Source: Lamprocystis purpurea (GTDB lineage Bacteria > Pseudomonadota > Gammaproteobacteria > Chromatiales > Chromatiaceae). From it: a stretch of 6,637 bases of DNA. Shown here piece by piece: positions 1 through 4,145 of this stretch (within the stretch, counting starts at the first letter, position 1; every line of letters begins with the position of its first letter). A model generated the notes under the pieces. The model did no database searches. It was given only the letters and a program-made list of their open reading frames with translations, and was not told the origin of the DNA. The stretch is taken from NCBI GenBank assembly GCA_020718945.1, contig DYRB01000164.1:1-6637 (forward strand), written 5' to 3'. The position numbers and the translations under genes were made by a program.

Positions 1-425
1 CCCGCATCCTGCGCGACCTGCCGACGGGCGGCTGGGCCCGGTTCAGGCTCCGGCGCCGGGACCCCGGCCCTCAGTCCCTGGGGAGTGCTGTCCCCGCCGC
101 CCCCTTGCCGCCGGACATCCCTGCCGCGGTGCGCGCCCACCTGGCCGCCGGGGAGGAGCGCGCCGCCCTGGCCCTGCTCTATGCCGGCGGCCTGGCCCGG
201 CTGCGGGCCCTGGGCCTGACCATACCCCCCGGGGCCACCGAGGGGGACTGCCTGCGCCTGGCCGGGGCCGTCCGGCCGGCGGCGGAGCTGGCGTATTTCC
301 ACCGCCTCACCCGACTCTGGCAGGGGCTGGCCTATGCCCACAGGCCCCCGGACCGCCGGGTCCTGGACGGGCTGCTGGCCCAGTGGCAGGACTGGGGTGC
401 CGCTGGGGCGGGCGATGCGCCTTGA
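1..425 (+). CDS. DUF4129 domain-containing protein, C-terminal part (5' end outside window)
   Basis: The reading frame is open from the window edge (first full codon at 3) to TGA at 423-425, giving 140 C-terminal residues; the true start lies upstream. The TTG at 105 is only the first start-like codon inside the window and should not be taken as the gene start. After a basic, Pro-rich linker (GWARFRLRRRDPG), the segment with AALALLYAGGLARLRALGL, then TEGDCLRLAG, then YFHRLTRLWQGLAYAHR matches the usual look of the DUF4129 C-terminal domain, a helical cytosolic domain also found at the end of TgpA-type membrane transglutaminases. The missing upstream part would be expected to carry membrane helices. 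Its stop codon overlaps the next gene by 11 bp, so the two are probably translationally coupled. The biochemical role of DUF4129 is not established. The family call rests on remembered motif appearance, not a search. Confidence 0.82.
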   Translation, partial: RILRDLPTGGWARFRLRRRDPGPQSLGSAVPAAPLPPDIPAAVRAHLAAGEERAALALLYAGGLARLRALGLTIPPGATEGDCLRLAGAVRPAAELAYFHRLTRLWQGLAYAHRPPDRRVLDGLLAQWQDWGAAGAGDAP

Positions 426-1569
426 GGCCAACCCCACCCGACTGGTCGTCGTCGGCCTGGTCCTGATCGGCGCCGCCCTGGCGGTGGCCTGGTTCCTGCG
501 CAACTTCGAGCGCCGTCCCATGGATATGGATGTCGGCTGGTCCCTGGCCGCCCGGCGCAATCCCTTCCTGGCCGCGGAGTCCCTCCTGCGCCGCCTGGGA
601 CACCCGGTGGAGGCGGTGGCCGGGCGCGGGCCCCTGCGTGACCTGCCACCGACCCGGGACCTCCTGGTGGTCAACGGGCTCGGCCCCCTCAACCAGGGGC
701 GCCGCGCGGCCCTCCAGGCCTGGGTCGAGGCGGGCGGTGAACTGCTGGTCACGGCCCTTGAGCCCTCCGACGGCGACAGCCCCCGTCCGGACGACTTCCT
801 CGCCGGCCTGGGGGTGCGGCTGCGGGAGGCCGAGACCCCGGGCAGCGCCCAGGGCCGGGTGAAGGTCCCGGTGACCTTCACCGGCGAGCCGCTGCCCCTC
901 AACCTCAGCGCCCCGGCCCGGCTCTATCTGGAGGACACCGCCGACCGCGCCCAGTCCGCCGCCCTGGCCGAGGACGGGCAGGCGCGGCTGCTCCAGGTCC
1001 CCCTCGGTCGGGGCCACATCACCCTGAGCGCGGACAACCGCTTCCTCACCAACGCCGGCATAGGCGAGCACGACCACGCGGCCCTGCTGGCCCGCCTGGC
1101 CGCCCCGGCGGACGGCGGCAAGGTCTGGCTGCTCTACGACAGCGCCGTGCCCGGCCTGCTGGCGACCCTGTGGCGGGCGGCCCCCCAGGCCGTGCTGGCC
1201 GGGGCCCTGCTGGCACTGGGCTTCGTCTGGCACCTGGGCCGGCGCCTGGGCCCCCTGGAGCCGCAGCCGGAGCGCGGGCGCCGGGACCTGATGGAGCACC
1301 TGGAGGCCGGGGCGGGGTTTCTCTGGCGGGAGGGGCGTGCGGGGCAACTCAGCGCGGCGGCGCGGGGGCGGGTCGAAGGGGCCTGGCTGCGCCGACACCC
1401 GCCCCTGCGGGCCCTGGGTCAGGGGCAGCGGGCGGCCTGGATCGCGGCCCGGTTGGGCCTGGCAGAGGTCGATGTGGAGCGGGCCCTGTACACCCCGCCG
1501 GGGGATGCCCAGGCCCTGGTAACGGATGGGGCCCTGTTGCAGCGGATTTGGGTTGCGGCTGGCGGTTAG
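415..1569 (+). CDS. DUF4350 domain-containing membrane protein
   Basis: This is a 384-residue protein. The ATG at 415 is preferred over the longer reading from 334 because it puts a clean hydrophobic helix near the N-terminus and gives a typical 11-bp overlap with the DUF4129 gene; the extra upstream residues look like out-of-frame sequence of that gene. Residues 10-28 (LVVVGLVLIGAALAVAWFL) form a first membrane segment. The motif WSLAARRNPFLAAESLLRRLGH at about 42-63 is the characteristic opening of DUF4350, followed by an alpha/beta region with LLVVNGLGPL and GGELLVTALEPS that resembles a flavodoxin/GATase-like fold. A second membrane segment lies at about 257-273 (AVLAGALLALGFVWHLG), followed by a charged cytosolic tail of about 110 residues. 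The large central domain is probably periplasmic (inference). DUF4350 genes usually sit beside MoxR ATPase, DUF58 and DUF4129 genes; here the gene closes the operon, so any MoxR/DUF58 partners must lie upstream or elsewhere. Function is unknown. Confidence 0.85.
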   Translation: MRLEANPTRLVVVGLVLIGAALAVAWFLRNFERRPMDMDVGWSLAARRNPFLAAESLLRRLGHPVEAVAGRGPLRDLPPTRDLLVVNGLGPLNQGRRAALQAWVEAGGELLVTALEPSDGDSPRPDDFLAGLGVRLREAETPGSAQGRVKVPVTFTGEPLPLNLSAPARLYLEDTADRAQSAALAEDGQARLLQVPLGRGHITLSADNRFLTNAGIGEHDHAALLARLAAPADGGKVWLLYDSAVPGLLATLWRAAPQAVLAGALLALGFVWHLGRRLGPLEPQPERGRRDLMEHLEAGAGFLWREGRAGQLSAAARGRVEGAWLRRHPPLRALGQGQRAAWIAARLGLAEVDVERALYTPPGDAQALVTDGALLQRIWVAAGG

Positions 1570-1579
1570 CTCCGAGGAG

Positions 1580-1604
1580 GCATTCGGGGCACCGTGCCGA
1601 ATGC
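1580..1604 (+). terminator. Stem-loop after the DUF4350 stop, candidate terminator
   Basis: GCATTCGG (1580-1587) and CCGAATGC (1597-1604) are exact reverse complements, with GGCACCGTG between them; an alternative inner pairing GCA/TGC is also possible. The stem begins 11 nt after the TAG of the DUF4350 gene. There is no run of T after it (the sequence continues GGGTATATAGG), so classic intrinsic termination is not shown. It may act with the larger REP-like structure downstream or as an mRNA 3'-end stabiliser. Confidence 0.45.
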
Positions 1605-1667
1605 GGGTATATAGGGCAGGATTAACAATATTTCACAGGATCAGCAGGTCAGGCGATGCCCCCGATT

Positions 1668-1753
1668 CGTGGGAGCGCCGCCCCGGCGCGACCCAGCGTC
1701 TTCCAGCAAGGTCCCTGGAAGACGCCCCGTCGCGGCGGGGCGCCGCTCCCACG
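1668..1753. repeat. Pair of inverted REP-like hairpins (BIME-like element)
   Basis: Two 25-nt arms, 1668-1692 and 1729-1753, are inverted copies differing at 2 positions. Each starts at its outer end with CGTGGGAGCG and ends at its inner side with GCGAC. Each arm is itself a small hairpin (CGCCG-CCC-CGGCG at 1676-1688; CGGCG-GGG-CGCCG at 1733-1745). Between them is a perfect 11-bp inner hairpin, GCGTCTTCCAG (1696-1706) with CTGGAAGACGC (1715-1725) and an 8-nt loop. The GTGGGAGCG head followed by a GC-rich palindrome is the form taken by REP sequences mobilised by RAYT (TnpA-REP) transposases in pseudomonads and other gammaproteobacteria. Its position between convergent operons is typical, and it could act as a bidirectional terminator or mRNA stabiliser. 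No RAYT gene is in the window. Confidence 0.75.
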
Positions 1754-1817
1754 GGGAGAACGCTGGCCGCGGTAGCCCACACCAAACGCGGACATCGCCA
1801 CAAAGCATCTTGCTAAT

Positions 1818-1857
1818 CCTGAGAAATCCAATTTAATCCTGTCGGACTATTCTCAGG
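1818..1857 (-). terminator. Inverted repeat downstream of the second cphA-like gene, candidate terminator
   Basis: CCTGAGAA (1818-1825) and TTCTCAGG (1850-1857) are exact reverse complements with a 24-nt AT-richer spacer. On the minus strand the stem begins 13 nt past the TAG stop of the 696-aa gene. The sequence after the stem on that strand (ATTAGCAAGATG) has no T-run, and the loop is long for an intrinsic terminator. Two direct copies of TAATCCTG (1814-1821 and 1834-1841) lie in and beside it. Together with the REP-like pair it makes up most of the gene-free convergent region 1570-1870, in which I see no supportable coding sequence. Confidence 0.3.
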
Positions 1858-1870
1858 CCGCTCCGTCGCC

Positions 1871-3961
1871 CTAGCCCCGTAACGCCTCCGCCAGTGTCGC
1901 GGCGGGAACACCCAGGGCCCAGGCGGCGGCGAGGGCGGCCAGCACGCCCCGGGGGGGGCAGCCGTCAATTGGGGTGATCGGCTCCGGCAGGACCACCTCG
2001 GCGGCACCCTCGGCCAGCACCGGGCGACCGTCGCGCAGCACCAGGGCCCGCCCGCCGAGGTCGCGGTGGGCGCGCACCCCGGGGTGATCCGGGTCCAGGG
2101 CGAACCAGAGCACCGAGCCGCCGCAGTGGGCGGCCAGGGCCGCCGACCTGGGGTCCTCGGCATTCAGCACCGCGACGCCGTCCGCCGCAACCGTGGCCAG
2201 GACACAGGCTTGGGCCCGGGTCAGGTCGTCCGCGTCCGCGTCGTCCAGGGCACCGGGGGCGCCCAGGACCACCCCGACCCGGCAACGGTCGAAGCCCAGG
2301 CCGCGGCTTAGGACCTCCGCCGGGGGGGCCTCCAGCACCGCAACCTCGACCAGAGGATTGAGGAACACAGCACAGGCGGCATCCGGGGCGGCGCAGTCGC
2401 CGTCCCCGACCCGACGGCCGTCCAGGTAGCGCCCCTCGCGGTGGGTGAGCCCGACGCGCAGCCCGTGGCGGTGCAGCATACGGGCGACGAGCCCGGTGAC
2501 CGCCGTGGCCTCGCCCCCGCCGGTCACCGCGACCACCGGGATGCGCCCGTCGGCCCCGGCCGGGAAGAGCAATTCGACTATGGCCTCGCCCACCGGCCGC
2601 GGGGCCCCGGCGGAGGGCTCCAAGTGCATGCGCAGCCCCGGCCCGGCGTTGACCTCCACCACGGCCCCGCCCTGGGCCTCCAGGGGCCGGCCTATGTCCT
2701 TGGCCAGGATGTCTACCCCGGCGATGTCCAGGCCGACCACCCGGGCCGCATCCACGGCCCGGGCGGCGACCTCCGGGTGGACCCGGTCGGTGATGTCGGC
2801 GGCGGTACCGCCGGTGCTCAGGTTGGCGGTGTTGCGGATCAGTACCCGGGCCCCGGCGGCCGGGATGGAGTCGGGGCTGTAGCCCTGCTCGGCCAGCACC
2901 GCGAGCCCTATGGCGTCGAGCTTGATCAGGCTCAGCACAGTGGCATGGCCCTCGCTGCGCCGCGGGTCGCCGTTGACCCGGTCGACCAGTTCAAGGATGT
3001 TCGCCACCCCGTCGCCCTCCACCTGGGCGGGCTCGCGGAGCGCCGCGGCCACCACCCGCTCCCCCACCACCAGCAGGCGATGGTCGGCGCCCTCGATGTG
3101 TTGCTCGCAGAGGATCTCCGGGCCCTCGGCCCGGGCGGCGGCGAAGGCCTGTTCGACCCGCTCCTGGGAGCGCAGATCGGCGCTGATGCCCCGCCCGTGG
3201 TTGCCGAAGCGGGGCTTGATCACCACCGGCAGGCCCAGGGCCTGGGCCGTGTCCCAGGCCTCCTCGGCGCTCGCCACCGGGCGCCCCTGGGGCACCGGCA
3301 CCCCGATGGCGGACAGCAGCAGCCGGGTCAGGTCCTTGTCCTGGGCTATGGCCTCGGCGATGGCCCCGGTGCGGTCGGTCTCCGCCGTCCAGACCCGCCG
3401 CTGATGCACCCCATGGCCGAGCAGCAGCAGATTGTCCTGGCCCAGGCGACGCACCGGGATGCCCCGCGCCCGGGCGGCACGGGCTATGGCCGTGGTGCTG
3501 GGGCCCAGGTGGACATCCTGGCAGAGGGCGCGCAGGTGGCCGATCTCCGCGGCCACCTCGAAGGGGTCCCCGTTCAGGGCCGCTGCCAGCAGGGCGCGGG
3601 CGCTGTCCAGACAGGCCAGGCCGACCGCGGCCTCGTCGTACTCGCAGACCACCCGGTATTGGCCCGGGGTGGCGGTGGGGCTGGTCTGGCGGAAGGCGAC
3701 CCTGGACCCGGCCAGGGTCTGAAGCTCCAGGACCAGTTCGGCGAGGGTATCGGCCAGCCCGGCCCCTTGCCCCAGGCGCGCCAGGAAGTCGCCGCGCTCG
3801 CCCAGGGTAGACAGCCAGGACGCCAGGCGCTCCAGGAGGTCCGGGTGCTGCCCAGGCGCATCGCCGGGGGCCTCGCCCAGGTCGAGGGTCAGTTCCAGAA
3901 CCGGACATTCGGCCCAGATGTTGGGGCCCCGCAGGGTCCGGATGCTTCCGATGTCGAGCAC
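1871..3961 (-). CDS. cphA: Cyanophycin synthetase-like protein with intact ATP-grasp and degenerate, truncated Mur-ligase half
   Basis: This 696-residue protein of the CphA family is shorter than CphA1 (about 850-900). Domains: N domain, about 1-205, with RGPNIWA near the start; ATP-grasp domain, about 206-468; Mur-ligase-like remnant, about 474-696. The ATP-grasp motifs are all present: DKDLTRLLL (208-216), KPRFGNHGRG (249-258), GADHR (291-295), NLSTGGTAADITD (380-392) and EVNAGPGLRMH (436-446). In CphA1 this domain uses ATP to add Asp to the growing backbone. The Mur half is broken at key sites: the P-loop GTNGKTT reads GGGEATA (481-487), ETARGG reads EAPPAE (544-549), the DHLG motif is lost, the ENALA motif is lost, and the C-terminal lobe (about 150 residues) is absent. 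Arg addition by this chain alone is therefore unlikely. It lies downstream of a paralogue with the reverse defects. Alternative: a CphA2-like enzyme, also truncated with an inactive Mur half, that polymerises beta-Asp-Arg dipeptides. The GTG start has a good ribosome binding site. Confidence 0.92.
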   Translation of the reverse strand: MLDIGSIRTLRGPNIWAECPVLELTLDLGEAPGDAPGQHPDLLERLASWLSTLGERGDFLARLGQGAGLADTLAELVLELQTLAGSRVAFRQTSPTATPGQYRVVCEYDEAAVGLACLDSARALLAAALNGDPFEVAAEIGHLRALCQDVHLGPSTTAIARAARARGIPVRRLGQDNLLLLGHGVHQRRVWTAETDRTGAIAEAIAQDKDLTRLLLSAIGVPVPQGRPVASAEEAWDTAQALGLPVVIKPRFGNHGRGISADLRSQERVEQAFAAARAEGPEILCEQHIEGADHRLLVVGERVVAAALREPAQVEGDGVANILELVDRVNGDPRRSEGHATVLSLIKLDAIGLAVLAEQGYSPDSIPAAGARVLIRNTANLSTGGTAADITDRVHPEVAARAVDAARVVGLDIAGVDILAKDIGRPLEAQGGAVVEVNAGPGLRMHLEPSAGAPRPVGEAIVELLFPAGADGRIPVVAVTGGGEATAVTGLVARMLHRHGLRVGLTHREGRYLDGRRVGDGDCAAPDAACAVFLNPLVEVAVLEAPPAEVLSRGLGFDRCRVGVVLGAPGALDDADADDLTRAQACVLATVAADGVAVLNAEDPRSAALAAHCGGSVLWFALDPDHPGVRAHRDLGGRALVLRDGRPVLAEGAAEVVLPEPITPIDGCPPRGVLAALAAAWALGVPAATLAEALRG

Positions 3962-3973
3962 GTTCTAACCTCG
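3962..3973 (-). promoter_or_regulatory. Ribosome binding site supporting the GTG start of the 696-aa gene
   Basis: On the minus strand the sequence CGAGGTTAGAAC directly precedes GTG at 3961-3959. GAGG lies 7 nt from the start codon, a good Shine-Dalgarno distance. This supports the GTG start, as does the alignment of the first residues (IRTLRGPNIWAECP) with the start of the paralogue (VRSLLGINIWADTP). Confidence 0.65.
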
Positions 3974-4028
3974 GGCGGTGGCGGTGCCGATGGGTGGATG
4001 GGGCCTGCGGGGAGGCGGCTGCGCCGCT

Positions 4029-4048
4029 CCGACCGCGTCCGCGGTCGG
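4029..4048. repeat. Perfect 9-bp hairpin between the two cphA-like genes
   Basis: CCGACCGCG (4029-4037) and CGCGGTCGG (4040-4048) are exact reverse complements separated by only TC, so the RNA would form a tight GC hairpin with an effective 4-nt loop. It lies 68 nt upstream of the downstream gene's GTG start, in its leader. There is no T-run. It could be an mRNA processing or stability element, or a protein-binding palindrome; the sequence does not decide. Confidence 0.4.
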
Positions 4049-4070
4049 CCCGACGGGTGCTCGGCACCGG

Positions 4071-4145
4071 CTAGGGGGACAGATTCGGGCCGCGCCGGGC
4101 GGATAATCCGCCAAGCGGCCCGGCCGGCGCAAATCCTGTCGCTAG
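4071..4145. repeat. 75-bp nested imperfect palindrome, MITE-like, ending in the stop codon of the 779-aa gene
   Basis: Both ends read CTAG (4071-4074 and 4142-4145). Moving inward, GACAGATT (4078-4085) pairs with AATCCTGTC (4132-4140, one bulged base), CGGGCCGC (4086-4093) pairs exactly with GCGGCCCG (4115-4122), and GGCGGAT (4098-4104) pairs exactly with ATCCGCC (4106-4112) around a single base. The TAG stop of the upstream cphA-like gene is formed by one end of this element, so the palindrome starts at the stop. As RNA it would fold into a long stem between the two genes and could weaken read-through or protect the upstream message. The GGGGACAGATT edge resembles inverted-repeat edges seen beside IS200/RAYT-type transposases; I recall this only as a general pattern. 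No transposase is present. Confidence 0.6.

Noticed and set aside
307..1398. A 363-codon minus-strand open frame over the DUF4129/DUF4350 genes
   Set aside because: It is an antisense shadow rich in Gly, Gln, Ala and Pro; the plus-strand proteins have family motifs and membrane segments.
1668..1753. A CRISPR repeat or attachment site
   Set aside because: Only one inverted pair is present, with no series of direct repeats and spacers and no integrase or cas gene nearby; the REP-like form explains it better.
1526..1831. Small open frames across the convergent intergenic region (both strands)
   Set aside because: They run through the REP-like palindromes, have no plausible ribosome binding site or domain, and their residues simply translate the repeats.
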